This document shows, piece by piece, positions 1 through 11,290 of a DNA stretch of 64,000 nt. The position numbers were made by a program, and so were the translations under genes. The stretch spans positions 36,781,127-36,845,126 of the forward strand of contig NC_080043.1 of NCBI RefSeq assembly GCF_012489685.1, given 5' to 3'. Under the pieces are notes generated by a model that saw only the letters and a program-made list of their open reading frames with translations, was not told where the DNA came from and made no database searches. How positions within the stretch are numbered: position 1 is the stretch's first letter; the number at the start of each line of letters is the position of its first letter. This stretch comes from Lotus japonicus (Eukaryota; Streptophyta; Magnoliopsida; Fabales; Fabaceae).

Positions 1-2
1 TA

Positions 3-1463
3 TTTGGTCAAGACCAGTGGGGAAAAGCAGAGTGCTCTTTAGCCTCTATGTTGAGCACCAAGACCATCACCAAACCGCAGGATGGTAAATCCTAATTGTC
101 TGAAAAATAAGAGCATCAGTTGGCAGCATTGTTGACTGCGTATGGAGATGTTTTTGCATCGCCAACGAGCCTGCCACTGAAGAGACAAAAGGAGCACCAA
201 ATCACCTTGATTGCAGGAAAAGGGCTAGTAAACGTACGACCCTATCACTACTCTCATCATCATAAGGATGAGATTGAAAGACAAGTTAAGGAGATGCTGC
301 AATCTGGCATAATCAGACACAGCCAAAGTTCTTTCTCAAGTCCAGTGATCTTGGTGAAGAAGAAGGACGACTCATGGAGAATGTGTGTCGATTACCGGGA
401 GCTAAATGAAGCTACAATACCTGATAAATTCCCAATTCCAGTAATTGATGAATTGTTGGATGAATTACACGGGGCACTCTATTTCTCCAAACTGGATTTA
501 AAATCCAGTTATCATCAAGTGTTAATGAAGGAAGGAGATATCCACAAGACTGCTTTTCGCACTCATGAAGGCCACTACGAGTATTTGGTAATGCCTTTTG
601 GGTTGATGAATGCCTCGTCAACCTTTCAAGCACTAATGAATGAGGTTTTCAGGAGTATGCTCCGTCGTTATGTATTAGTCTTTTTTGACGACATTTTGGT
701 ATACATCGTTGACTGGAATTCACACATGAGCCATTTAGCAACGGTGCTGGAGACATTGAGGAAACAAAAATTGGTGGTAAACCAAAAGAAGTGCTCATTC
801 GCGCAGCTCTCAGTGGAATATTTGGGTCATGTGGTTTCGCAGGAAGGGGTAACTATGGACCCAGGGAAGATTCAGAGCATTACAAATTGGCCAACACCCA
901 AGAACGTGAAAGGGGTTCGAGGGTTCCTAGGAATCACAGGTTACTATCGCAAGTTTATTAAGGACTATGGGAAAATAGCCCGACCTCTCACTGAATTAAC
1001 CAAGAAAGATGGTTTCTCATGGAATTCCAAGGCGCAGGCAGCGTTCGAGACTTTAAAAGAACGCATGACTACCGCACCAGTGTTGGTCTTACCAGATTTC
1101 TCCCAACCTTTTACAATAGAATGCGATGCCTCAGGCCGTGGCATTGGTGCCATTCTTCTCCAAAATAAGAAACCAGTGGCGTACTACAGAAAGGCTCTCA
1201 ATGAGCGCAATTTGACAAAATCTGCTTACGAAAAAGAGTTGATGGCAATCGTGTTAGCGATACAGCATTGGCGCCCCTATCTTCTTGGGAGACATTTCAC
1301 CGTTTGCACTGATCAGAGGTGTCTACGTCAACTTCTTCACCAACGCATAGCTACGGTGGATCAACAAAATTGGGCTGCTAAGCTATTGGGCTACCGTTTT
1401 GACATCGTTTACAAGCCCGACAATGCAAACAAATGGGCTGACGCTCTTTCAAGAATTTTTTGA
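3..1463 (+). pseudogene. Chromovirus pol: reverse transcriptase and RNase H
   Basis: An open stretch from 120 to 1463 (447 codons) encodes a gypsy-type reverse transcriptase followed by RNase H. Visible motifs are the LDLKSSYHQ strand near residue 125, MPFGLMNA, the catalytic FFDD near residues 188-191 and the EYLGHVVS block. RNase H follows with IECDASGRG near residue 333, then YEKELMAIV and the TDQRCL segment. Upstream the same frame continues to the window edge but holds stop codons at 93 and 108, so the N-terminal part is already broken. The frame is lost at about 1460, directly after the ADALSR motif that normally leads into integrase. It is a retrotransposon relic, not a host gene. Confidence 0.9.
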
Positions 1464-2430
1464 GGAGGGTGAATTGCAATCCTTAACATCCTACCCAAGC
1501 TGGGTTGAGGGAAGTGAATTGGTCCACGAGGCTCATCAGGACACCAAGCTTTCCAGTATCATTGCAAGCCTGCAACAAGATGCCAGCAACAAACTAGGTT
1601 TTTCTTACACTCAAGGTGTTCTCTACTACAAAGATCGCTTGGTAATTTCTGCTTCCTCATCCTTAATCCCCAAGTTACTTCTGGAATTCCACGCAACCCC
1701 ACGAGGGGGGCACTCAGGTTTCTATCGTACCTACCGAAGGATCGCAACAAATCTCTATTGGATTGGCATGAAGAACACAAGCCAACTATTTGTGCAAGAG
1801 TGTGATGTATGCCAAAGACAAAAATATCTGGTTGCGACCCCGGGTGGACTACTCCAACCGCTGCCAATTCCAGAAAAGATTTAGGACGATTTATCCATGG
1901 ACTTCATAAATGGATTGCCAAAAGTAAGGGGAATTGATACAGTATTTGTGGTTGTAGACATGCTCTCAAAGTATGCCCATTTCATTCCCCTCAAGCATCC
2001 TTATACTGCTCGCATGGTGGCTGAGGTTTTGCCAAAGAAGTGGTGAGGCTCCACGGTATTCCCCGATCAATTGTCAGTGACCGTGACCCGGTTTTCGTGA
2101 GTAATTTCTGGAAAGAGTTGTTCAAATTACAGGGGACTCATCTGGCCATGAGTACCGCGTATCACCCCGAAACAGATGGGCAAACGGAAGTCATCAACCG
2201 ATGCTTGGAAACATATTTACTCTGCTTCATTGGGGATCAGCCCCGTTCTTGGGGTTGCTGGCTACCATGGGCTGAGTATTGGTATAATACTACTTACCAT
2301 GCGTCCACAGGAATCACTTTGTTTGCAGCAGTTTACGGTCGCGAGCCCCCAACTATTTTGCGGTTCTCCATTGGGGAAACAAAGGTTGAGGCAGTGGCCC
2401 AAGAACTTCAGGATAGAGATGAAGCCTTAC
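1464..2430 (+). pseudogene. Chromovirus integrase zinc finger and catalytic core
   Basis: It continues the polyprotein in a shifted frame. The HHCC zinc finger is visible as FHATPRGGHSG followed by CDVCQRQK near 1690-1830. The DDE core is spread over two frames: the first acidic residue lies in SMDFINGLP (about 1895), the second in IVSDRDPVF (about 2070) and the glutamate in the DGQTEVINR segment (about 2175). An in-frame stop lies at 1882-1884 and the frame changes again near 2035, so no functional integrase can be made. The coding sequence is cut at 2430 by the 1240-bp solo LTR. Confidence 0.88.
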
Positions 2431-3670
2431 TGATAAGCGTATAATTGATGCACTTTATGTTTGTCTTTCTAAGCTTTGTTATGTACATTCTTGTGCTTAA
2501 TTGTTATGACTTTGTCATGTTTTGACCATTAGTGTTTATTTGGATTATTCATGGAAAAGAGCTTAATTCTACACTTTTAGTTTCTGTGAATGTTTTGCTA
2601 GAACAAGTTGAATCTGGAGTTATAAATATTTCAATAGGATGAATAATATGTCGTTGGAAAGCTAACTCGAAGCCCTACTCCTTTGATGTTCAGCACAATT
2701 CGAGAAAAAGCTTCTAACATGCTCATAATGGACTTGCAAAGTTGCTATCGCTAATCTTGCGAGTCTGGAACAGTCTGCCCTAAAACAATCATATCTTGGG
2801 CTACAAACCTCCGAATTATGATCCGATTGAAGGCCCGCGAAGCTGACTTAAAGTGCTACAACTCTTATGTTTACCTCGATTGAAGATTCAGACTTTTTGT
2901 GGGACCCACGAACACCTGAGTGTTAAGCAGCTTACTCCTTTATGTGGGCCCGATTTTGTGAAGATTTAGAAAAGATTTAGATAACAAGGATCGTTACTTG
3001 GAAAAGAAGTTTATTTATTAGTATAAATAAGTGAGATTTAGGTTTTTGTTAGACCTCACCACCTCATCACACCATAACCACCTCCTCCCCCTCATATCTC
3101 TCCCTCTTTTCTAGTATGAGTTGCTAAACTCCTTAGTTAGTCTTAGGGTTTTTAATATTCTTGTGTTTGCAAACTTGAGGTTTTGTTCTTAATGCAAATT
3201 CCTTATTTATTAATTTTCTTCATCTCTATTTCTGATCTAGGGTTTGCTTAATTCCATAGTTTTAGAAATAAGAGTTGATGCATGTTCGCTTAGTTCATGT
3301 TAGTTCGTAACTGTTTCTTAATCGCTTAGTTTAGGAAACTGTGAATTAATTTCCGCTTAGTTAATTAGTTCTCACGAATTAGGGAATTGATAAGGAAGAA
3401 TTAATCTTTTGTAACCAATGAAGGTTTGTTGCACTTGAATGTTATAATCCGATGACTAACGCTTTCTCTCTTCTGTTTGATCTACTTAATTATTGCTTTG
3501 TTACCTTCTATCAAATCAATCAAAAAACCCATTTTTATTTGCTTTTGTTTTACTCTAATATCAATTAATAATTTATCAAGTCCTTGTGAGAACGATCCTC
3601 GTGTTCAACACCTTGTACTGCATTCAAAGCAAAAATATTTTGGCACGCACCCGCGACAGTGCGTTCGTCA
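2431..3670 (+). mobile_element. Solo LTR (1240 bp) inserted in the chromovirus
   Basis: The segment begins TGATAAGCG, ends GTTCGTCA, and is flanked by the same pentanucleotide CTTAC at 2426-2430 and 3671-3675. This is the TG...CA plus 5-bp duplication signature of LTR integration. Excising it joins the two integrase coding parts in one frame. It encodes no recognisable protein. A TATA box (TATAAATA, 3022-3029) lies on the + strand and suggests + orientation. The lineage is not determined; the length and lack of internal region make it a solo LTR left by unequal recombination. Confidence 0.85.
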
Positions 3671-3675
3671 CTTAC

Positions 3676-4039
3676 GTTAACTCAAAGCTCATTTGGTTCG
3701 CGCGCAAGGAAGGATGAAGGCTCAGGCTGATAAAAAAAGACAGGATAAACAAATTGTTGTGGGAGAATGGGTGTTTGTCAAGTTGAGACCCCATCGACAA
3801 CAATCGGTGGCACAACAGATTAATCCTAAGCTGGCAGCTCTTTTTTTCGACCTTTTGAGATCATTGAGCGCATAGGAGCTGTAGCTTACAAGCTTGATCT
3901 ACCTGCAACCTCCCGCATTCACCCTGTTTTTCATATCTCTTTGCTCAAGCGAGCAGTAGGAAATTACCATGTTGAAAAAGAACTTCCTAGCGGGTTAACT
4001 GGTGAATTTATGGTCTCTGTGGAACCAGAACAGGTCTTA
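3676..4039 (+). pseudogene. Chromovirus integrase C-terminal segment
   Basis: It resumes the polyprotein after the solo LTR. The reading LVRAQGRMKAQADKKR and the GEWVFVKLRPHRQ block are typical of the region after the integrase core. A frameshift near 3855 separates it from the [17 protein letters not shown] module, which resembles the GPY/F domain that follows gypsy integrases. A further stop codon lies immediately after the CTTAC duplication (TAA at 3678-3680). The stretch is cut at 4039 by the next insertion. Confidence 0.85.
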
Positions 4040-5383
4040 TGTAACACCCCGATTTCGGTGGCGTCACTTTAGTAACCAAAAAGAAAGTTTAAGCGGAAAA
4101 ACGTGAATACTTTTTTTTTCGATAATAGAATTAGAAACTGAAAGAAATGAAACTCGACAACGAAAGATAACATAACTAATATATAATAATAAATACAGCC
4201 CCCGCTGTAAGTAGCAAACCACGTCACGAGTAAACCTCCAGTGACGGGAAGTAACAGAAGGTAACGCCCGTAGGCAAGAGGTACAATCCAAAAGAAAAGG
4301 TTAAGTGTCCGCAACACAAACCTCAAAAATGAGAATGAGTTAGCCCAAACGGCCTAAAACACGACCTCCTAGCCCAACCAACTCTCTGTGATTCCCGTAG
4401 AGAAACCACACAAAAAGCTATAGGCGGGAAACTACCCTGTTCCCAAAAGAAACAATGACGGTCAGAGCTACGACTCTACTCCTACACTAATCCTATCTCG
4501 AGAAGCTCACACCAGCACTCAAAACTATGTGCTAGCATGATCGTCGTCCGAATCTGAATCCAGAACGACCAAGTCTATGTACGCCATCCGTCCTCCTCCC
4601 GCTACCGCGATGCGCTCCTGTTCCAGCATCTCAACCCTAGTTCCCCCCGAAGGGTGAACCATCGTGAATCAGTCCGCCATGGACATCTGACAAAGGGCGT
4701 AGTCCGCCAAAGCACACACAGAAGACGCGAGGGTCAACTCCAAAGAATTACGTAAATAATAAATCCAATAGATACAGTTTAAGGGGTAGCTACTTAGGCT
4801 TATAAGTTAGAGATAGCATCCTAGAGTTGTATATTTCACAATGAATATAAAAGATGATAATAATAATTAACATGCATCAAATAGGATTAACAAGTATCAA
4901 TCACACTCAGCAACTAAGTCAGTATGCATGTTTCATGAAATGCAATGCTGGTTAACAAAATGCATTCCGGAACGGATGGGCATCAACGAGTCAATCCTAG
5001 CACCAGCAACGGTGGGACCATTTCCGCTCACGTGTCTCTTACACCACACAAAGTGTAGTCAGATCAGCAGTGAACCCGAAGGTCTGCCATTTCCGTCTGC
5101 TACTAAGAATCACCGCAGTGTTCTTATATGGAAATCCGGGTCTTATGACCATTTTGGAATCCACCGAGGTCCGAAGTTCGTCTCGTGTTAATACCTCAAA
5201 ATGAGTGCATGAATGCAAAGTGATTAGCCAAACAACGTCTCCGACCTCACTCGACACGTCGCCACGTGTTCTAGCTAACTTATTGTCTCTAAAAAGAATA
5301 CCCTAAGGTAAAAGTCGATTCTGCGACAAAATACAATTAATCGTAAAAATGAGTGCAAACACTCACGATAACTCTTCGAGTCA

Positions 5384-5608
5384 TCAATGCTCTCACGAAG
5401 TCTCACGCTTCAGTGGAGTCTTATACAATCACGAAGTCTCACGCTTCAGTGAAGTTTTATGCTTTCACAAGGTCTCACTCCTCAGTGAATTTACACACTT
5501 GCACGAAGTCGTACGCTTCAATGAAGTTTCATGCTGTTCACGAGGTCTCACGCCTCAGTGAAGATCCATGCTTTTCACGAGGTCTCACGCCTCAGTGAAG
5601 ATTCTCGG
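5384..5608. repeat. Degenerate tandem repeat array, about 35-40 bp unit
   Basis: Six or so imperfect copies share the core CACGAAGTCTCACGCTTCAGTG or a variant (CACGAGGTCTCACGCCTCAGTG), with spacers of 12-18 bp. It lies inside the 4.1-kb LTR-like element. The small overlapping ORFs here are by-products of the repeat. Confidence 0.8.
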
Positions 5609-7224
5609 CTCGTCCCTTGGATGGCTAAACAAACTGCTCAAAGAGCGAAGGAGTATCAACATACTCAGAAACTTAAAGTTTTCCCAAAACTTGGATTCGA
5701 CGACACCTCTCATTTTCCAAAACTAAACTTCAATCCAAAGCTTGCATCCGAGATTGTTATCTTTATTTAAAGTTTTAGAGGTTGTTTAATATCTTATGAA
5801 TTTTCTTTGTAAAAATAGCTTCCTTTTAGTCTTATCGTATTTCCTACGAGTTTTCGAAGATTCTAAATTCCTAAGTAATTCCCAGAGAATGTCTCGATCC
5901 ACTAAACCAATAACAAGGCCCAAACTCCATTCGTCCCATCAAACTCTCCCAAAATCTCATAATAAAATCGGCATGACTTGCCCGTTATCCTCACTCTGAA
6001 GCATAACAAATATATGTGTAATAGCATAGTTAAGTCAGCACAATCAACAACATATCACATATATCAACACATTCTAGAATAACCACGTAGCACTTAGCAT
6101 ATAAAGCAAATATCACACATCCTAAATTAACCATTTAGCACATAGCATGTAAGTCAATCTCAAAAACAATCAATAGATGAATACTCATCATTGTCAGCCG
6201 AAGCCTCAGAAAACATTTTTCCCAGTCAAACACAAACAATTGCATAAACAGTAAATCAAGTCGAATTCGTCGACACCTAAATCATTATCTAGTATTCAGT
6301 GAGAAGCCCTCACCTGTAGATTCTCTAGGGTTCTCTTCTAACACCCCTTCACAATCAGCTCCTTGTTCTTCGGGAAATTCCTCAAAAGAACCTTTAGAGT
6401 AAAAACCACAGAATTCCATCAAAATCTATCGGAAACTCAGCAATCAATACTCACTAAGGTTACACGAAGTAGCATATACTTCGAGGTACGATAATCTAGC
6501 GCGAAAGGACAAGTTTTCGAAAAAAAAAAAGAATTTTCTTCCTCCTCCTAGGGTAGCTCTCGGCCACACATGGTAATTGTGTGTGTCGATTTTTCTCCGA
6601 TCAAACTTGGTTCCTAGGTTATCATTAGTAGTAACTAAGGTGAATCTAAACTCGGAAAAATTATCGGATCGAAAACTGTCGCAGGGGTATTTTGGTCATT
6701 ATTTTCAGCTCAGAATTTCAAAATCAGAGTTTCGAAAAACAAATTAGATGGGGTTGATACTAACGACGATTATGACGACTAATCTTACTAACGCTAAGCT
6801 CAGTCGAGGGTTTTAAGCCCAAAGGTTGGAACTTTAGCCAAAAATGGGTATTATGAGCAGAATTGAAAGTCGGCAGCAATTCGGCGAGAATCGGCGAAAT
6901 GTAATCCGCTAAACATGCTCAGGGGCACGCAGGGAATAAGTTTAGATAGAAAGATTAAGTTATTTGGATAGTTTTGCAAAAAGCTCAAAACTTAGAGCAC
7001 AGAAAAGCATAGAGAAAAGCGGCAGAATTTACGATCAGAAGTAAGGATTAGCATCAGTACCTTGAGACCTACGCGTAGCAACGAACTGTGGAATGATCAA
7101 GCAAGAATCGGCGAAAAACTCTTCTCCTCCTTCTCCTCTTGGCCGCGGGTTTTGGGTGGGTTTTTGGGTGAGATTTTTGGTTTTTCATTCTTCAAGCTAC
7201 ACATATATATAGGGAATGAAATTG

Positions 7225-7370
7225 AAGATATTTATCAAAGATCGGATAAGGATGAATAGATATTTATCAAGATCGGATAAGGATGAATAGATATTTTATC
7301 AAAGATTGGATAAGGATGAATAGATATTTATCAAAGATTGGATAAGGATGAATAGATATATGTCAAAGAT
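7225..7370. repeat. Tandem repeat, about 32-bp unit, four copies plus partial
   Basis: Units of the form AGATATTTATCAAAGATCGG...AAGGATGAAT repeat from 7225 to 7353, with single-base and 1-bp length variation, and decay into a partial copy up to about 7370. It lies inside the 4.1-kb element. Confidence 0.85.
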
Positions 7371-7866
7371 ATTTTGAGAAGATATTTTGTAAACCGGTAC
7401 AGATTTGTTTAGATATCGGAGGATTTAACTCATAGAGTTAAAATAAAAATATAAGAGTGATTCCTATTTTTCCGGCTTCATTCTCCGTGAATTCTAAGAT
7501 AGGTTCTGGCGACAGAATTCCAAAACTCAACAGAGGTTTCCTTGTATTTTAGGTGACTAATGCAAAGTCGGTGTAAAACTATTTTACCCGATAAGTTACT
7601 TTTTGCAGTGGATGTCGGAAGAGAAAACATCCTTCTGAAGAAAGATGGGAAACATCAGGAGAAATGAGTGTACGCGTGTGGAATCTTCATTTGGAGCTCC
7701 GAATAGAAAAAGTCTTCATTGTCGGTTGATTTTAGGTTTCTTGAACTATCAGGGTTTTAGTTTCGGCAAACTTCCGTGGATTGGAATCGGACGTTCGTAG
7801 ATCATAGGGTTTCGCCTTTAAACGCTTGTTATGGAAAGGAATAAGAGAAAGTCTTATATTCCTCTT

Positions 7867-7947
7867 GAAGATTTTTGGAATTTATTCCTATAGTGTTCCA
7901 AGGGTGGAAGATTTTTGGAATTTATTCCTACAGTGTTCCAAGGGTGG
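7867..7947. repeat. Tandem duplication of a 40-bp unit
   Basis: Two copies (starting at 7867 and 7907) of a unit that opens GAAGATTTTTGGAATTTATT and closes with CCAAGGGTG. They differ by one visible substitution, so the duplication is recent relative to the surrounding element. Confidence 0.85.
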
Positions 7948-8176
7948 AACTTAGTCTTTTCCTAAGGTTCTTGTCCTAGGTTTAAGCGAATCGACCGTGC
8001 TATACCTTTTATCGATTTTGATACAATCCTTAGACTTTTCCTGAACTTTCTCATTCATAAATTTATTCCTTTCGATAACCCTTGTTCAGGTTTTCCTTCA
8101 CGATACATCAAACCTAATTGTGAATAGGAATTTTATTCACTTGGCATAAACTTAAAAACTTGGGTCTTACATCTTA

Positions 8177-8437
8177 GCAACCCGCGCCATCACTCAACAA
8201 GGCGAAACCGTGAATCAATACCTAATCCAGTGGCAGGGGAAGTATGCAGATGAAGCCACGTGGGAGGAGGAACAAACTCTTTTGAACCAATTTCCCGCTT
8301 TCAACCTTGAGGACAAGGTTGTAACTCAAGGAGATGGAATTGATAGGCCCCCAAGTCAGGAATGGGCTGAGATATCTAACCCAAGGCCCAAGGTGTGGCG
8401 CGTGTATGCCAGGAAGGAAAAGAATATAAGCACCTAG
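8177..8437 (+). pseudogene. Chromovirus chromodomain
   Basis: Directly after the second TCTTA duplication the polyprotein resumes and ends with a chromodomain: YLIQWQGKYADEATWEEEQ, containing the aromatic/Trp residues typical of the fold, then a short tail ending at the stop at 8435-8437. In chromoviruses this module is fused to the integrase C-terminus and directs integration through chromatin binding. This piece is open over its whole length, but the protein upstream is disrupted. Confidence 0.88.
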
Positions 8438-8439
8438 AA

Positions 8440-8697
8440 TGTAATGCGCTGGCAGTGTGAGAATGAGGGCTAGGTAGTTAGTTACGGGAATCACGGGAAT
8501 ATGTGTATAAAGGGTAATGGCTGTTAGTGAGAGAGAGGTATCTGAGAGTCTTATTGCTGTAATAGAGAATAGAGAATTACTTTCTCTATAGGAGCTTTGC
8601 TCTGGAATAGCAGTGACTATTGTAATCCCTCTTTCAGTATTATTAATATTCAATCAGTTTCCTTTCTTACAATTTGCATTTCCAGTTTGCTCTTACA
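8440..8697 (+). repeat. Probable 3' LTR of the chromovirus
   Basis: A TGTAA start shortly after the chromodomain stop and a TTACA end at 8697 (an alternative end is 8671) bracket about 258 bp of non-coding sequence with a TATA-like TGTATAAAGG near 8502. The other LTR lies outside the window, so the boundaries cannot be checked by comparison and the call is tentative. Confidence 0.45.
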
Positions 8698-8877
8698 TTG
8701 GTTTGCATCAATATGAGCATCGTTTCTATATGTTCCACTAATCATAACTATACAGCTCAAAACTATTGACTAATTATAAGACTTTTTTTTTGGTTTTCTA
8801 ATAACAATTATAGGTAACAATTTTCACAACAAAAAGCCCAAAACAATAACACAAACCGATGCTAATTAGTTCATACA

Positions 8878-9160
8878 TAAAGGCAGTGCAAAGAATTTGA
8901 CTATTGAAGTCAGGCCCTTTACATTGACAAAAAAAATTCAGGCCCTTTACAAGATCCACTCAAGTTAACCATGTACGGGCTTAGACTAATTTGTCATAAC
9001 GCCCAAAACATATGAAAAAAAAATAGTTTATACACAAAGGCAGTGCAAAGAATTAGACTATTGAACTCGGGCCCTGTACAAGATCCACTCAAGTTAACCG
9101 ATGTACAAGCTTAGACTAATTTGTCATAAGCACCCAAAAACATATGGGAAAAAAAATGTA
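8878..9160. repeat. Diverged tandem duplication, about 150-bp unit
   Basis: The stretch from about 8878 (AAAGGCAGTGCAAAGAATT) to about 9022 recurs from about 9037 to 9150. Both copies hold GATCCACTCAAGTTAACC and end in TAATTTGTCATAA. The block lies in the non-coding interval between the chromovirus and the GRAS gene; no gene is seen from 8698 to 9538. Confidence 0.75.
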
Positions 9161-9183
9161 AGAGCATAGCGTAAGAACGCAAT

Positions 9184-9247
9184 GGCGTATTGTGATCCGT
9201 ATTATCCGACCTCACTTAGTTGAATAAGGCTTTTATTGTTGTTGTAT
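9184..9247 (+). repeat. Possible SINE 3' end remnant
   Basis: The sequence CCGACCTCACTTAGTTGAAT followed by AAGGCTTTTATTGTTGTTGT resembles the 3' end of plant tRNA-derived SINEs, which close with a CCCACTTAGTGGGATAAGGC-like block and GTT repeats. Only the tail is present; no Pol III promoter boxes are visible upstream. Confidence 0.4.
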
Positions 9248-9538
9248 AGCATAAAAACGCAGTAAGCCAGCCAGTTCATAATTTTGTGATTGACATAATT
9301 TTCAGACACAAGGTCTACAAAACAAAACAGTGAACATGCTTACATGCCCAAACATTTTGTAAAAGAATTAATATACTACGCCACTAGTACATGAGACTCT
9401 ATATGGACAAATGTAACAAGCATAGACCTATAAAACAATGAAATATGACATAGCACTGGCTCAGCTAGCATGAGGTTTTCCATCATCATGATATTTCTAC
9501 AATTACTACTACTACACTATTCCCTATCTATGTTCTTA

Positions 9539-11290
9539 TCAATGCCATGCTGAAGCTGATATCAAACTTCTGTTCTTCCACCCCAACAGCATGGCACCAT
9601 CTTTCTCAATTAGTGTATAGTGTTCTGAATAGCATCTCAGAAGGTTTTTTATCACAGAATTCACATAAGAACTCAAAGGAGATTGACGAAACCCAGCCAT
9701 TGTTAACCTAGACTTCCACTTACCGAACAGTTCATGCCGCTCTACCCTTTCCTTCCCTTCGCAAGCAATGACATTCACGACATCCCGGGCCAGACAATGC
9801 TGCTCCACATTAATCCTCTCCTTGCTATTTCTCGCGAGGGTGACATCGATCGACTCGAAGATCGCCAAGTAGTAATCCAAGGTCTCCATGAACCTGTTGA
9901 AGAAAGGGGTTGTGTTTGTATTTGATTCCTGCTCCACCAGTGTCACCACCTTGGGAGAAAGTGACTTCACCAATCTCAACAGCCCATCCCTTGGGTTACT
10001 CACATCAACGCTCTCATCAGCAGTGTGATGGAGCTGCAAGGGAAAATTCACAGCCAGAGCCTCCCCTGGCCTGATATCAAGCATGTCTCTTGTCACATCA
10101 GGACCAAAAACAGGTACTCCATGAAACTCCACTGGTATGCCAAACTTCTCAGACATCAATGCCAACCTTTTACCAACTATGTCTAGTCCATCTCCGCGAG
10201 CGTACTTCGAAACAGGGTCATCAATCCCGGTGATCCTCACATGGGGTGCCCCACCAGGTCTTGCTGCAAGAGCTTGAAGAAGAGTCATCCATTGACTTCC
10301 CTGAGCAATCTGAAAGTCTATGATGTGTATGCGGTCCTCATTTCTGCAAGCTTCAGCAATGGCTCCATTGGCAGCCATGTAACCAAATTTTAAGTAAGGG
10401 CAGATTTCAAAAAGCAATTGCATGTAAGATAGCAATTCTTCCCCTTCAGGCTCCCTGCAGTTAAGGGCATGGTAGATGCTGTTACCTGATGCTTCCTTCC
10501 TTGCAACAAGCCCTTCTACCATGTAAGCACCGAGCCGCTGAATCGGCTCACCGTTGATAGAGACAGCACTTCTGGCCTTTTCTATTAGTTGATCAAAGTC
10601 TCTCATGTTGTTTTCAGACATGGCTCTGGCACATGCAATCAGCAATTGCTTCAAATCATTGCTTGATGGGAACCCTTGTGGCGATGCTTTTGCTTCCTCC
10701 ATCAACTTCTGCCTTTTCTCTACATGTACACCTTCTCTTGACTGAGTGCTGCTGGAAACATGTGATACTTGACGTTGAATATATTGTGATTGTGACCCCT
10801 GGTGTTCATGGCTCCAGGACATAGATCGCATTGGCCTGGTGCTTTCAGCAAATGAAGTATTAGATGTAGTAACTTCATTGTCATCAGGGGCCATAAGAGC
10901 AGTTTCAAGTTCAAGCAATGCGTGTCTGATTTTCTGGTTACAACTTGTATTCTGTAGAAGAGAACTTGTATTCCTAGCAGAATATAGCTGCAAACTGTTT
11001 ACCACTGATGAGATTGATCTATGCATGTAATGGTTGGTTTCCGGTGAAGAGTTACAAGAGGAGCTGAGACCAGAGAAGAATTCTCCTGAGCAGGGTGGAT
11101 CCTGGGTGTCACTCAGTGCAGAAAGAGCATCAGAATCGAAGTGAGTGGAAAAAGGTGAATTGGGTGAGTTTCCTCTGTCAGCTTTGAAGGATCCAAGCAA
11201 GTTGGGTAGCGATGGAATAGTGGGAAAAGATGGCATGTAAGGTAATCCTGCACTAGTCGCATTGAAACTGAAAAGCTGTTGAGAGTCCAT
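9539..11290 (-). CDS. GRAS-domain transcription regulator, PAT1 subfamily
   Basis: It encodes 583 residues with no disruption. Residues 1 to about 205 are a low-complexity Ser/Asn-rich N-terminus carrying a conserved helical motif (IRHALLELETALMAPDD). The GRAS domain fills the rest: first leucine-rich region (LKQLLIACARAMSENN, about 211), the VHIID-type motif as IHIIDFQ (about 322), second leucine-rich region, PFYRE region with VEQESNTNTTPF, and a C-terminal SAW region ending in SAWH. The GRAS core is close to the PAT1/SCL13/SCL21/CIGR group; members act in the nucleus or cytoplasm in phytochrome signalling and in gibberellin or elicitor responses. The start is the first ATG after the inferred splice acceptor. 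It is the only clearly intact host gene in the window. The exact ortholog cannot be assigned, so no symbol is given. Confidence 0.95.
   Translation of the reverse strand: MDSQQLFSFNATSAGLPYMPSFPTIPSLPNLLGSFKADRGNSPNSPFSTHFDSDALSALSDTQDPPCSGEFFSGLSSSCNSSPETNHYMHRSISSVVNSLQLYSARNTSSLLQNTSCNQKIRHALLELETALMAPDDNEVTTSNTSFAESTRPMRSMSWSHEHQGSQSQYIQRQVSHVSSSTQSREGVHVEKRQKLMEEAKASPQGFPSSNDLKQLLIACARAMSENNMRDFDQLIEKARSAVSINGEPIQRLGAYMVEGLVARKEASGNSIYHALNCREPEGEELLSYMQLLFEICPYLKFGYMAANGAIAEACRNEDRIHIIDFQIAQGSQWMTLLQALAARPGGAPHVRITGIDDPVSKYARGDGLDIVGKRLALMSEKFGIPVEFHGVPVFGPDVTRDMLDIRPGEALAVNFPLQLHHTADESVDVSNPRDGLLRLVKSLSPKVVTLVEQESNTNTTPFFNRFMETLDYYLAIFESIDVTLARNSKERINVEQHCLARDVVNVIACEGKERVERHELFGKWKSRLTMAGFRQSPLSSYVNSVIKNLLRCYSEHYTLIEKDGAMLLGWKNRSLISASAWH

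Larger units (their letters stand above)
4040..8171. mobile_element. 4.1-kb TGTAAC-ended element, probable large solo LTR
   Basis: It begins TGTAACACCC and ends GGGTCTTACA, so the ends are near-perfect inverted repeats. It is flanked by TCTTA at 4035-4039 and 8172-8176. The insertion splits the chromovirus between integrase and chromodomain, and excision restores their junction. No long open frame and no pol, gag or transposase motif was found on either strand. The TG...CA ends, 5-bp duplication and size fit a solo LTR of a long-LTR Ty3/gypsy family, or a non-autonomous LTR derivative. The same end motif bounds the element at 16751-18643. Three tandem-repeat arrays lie inside. Confidence 0.75.
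1..8697 (+). mobile_element. Ty3/gypsy chromovirus remnant, 5' end outside window
   Basis: Pieces of one polyprotein occur in the expected order on the + strand: reverse transcriptase, RNase H, integrase zinc finger, integrase core, integrase C-terminus and chromodomain. They are separated by two later insertions (2431-3670 and 4040-8171). Removing each insertion together with one copy of its 5-bp target duplication restores continuity of the coding strand, which shows that the pieces belong to one element. A chromodomain after the integrase places it among chromoviruses. Stops and frameshifts make it non-functional. The 5' LTR, gag and protease lie to the left of the window. The 3' end is set tentatively at 8697. 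Confidence 0.9.

Noticed and set aside
5384..5608. Regularly spaced repeats considered as a CRISPR array
   Set aside because: Plant genomic context, degenerate units, repeat-like spacers and position inside an LTR-type element; it is a tandem repeat.
10633..10914. Small ORFs within the GRAS coding region on both strands
   Set aside because: Shadows of the intact GRAS frame.
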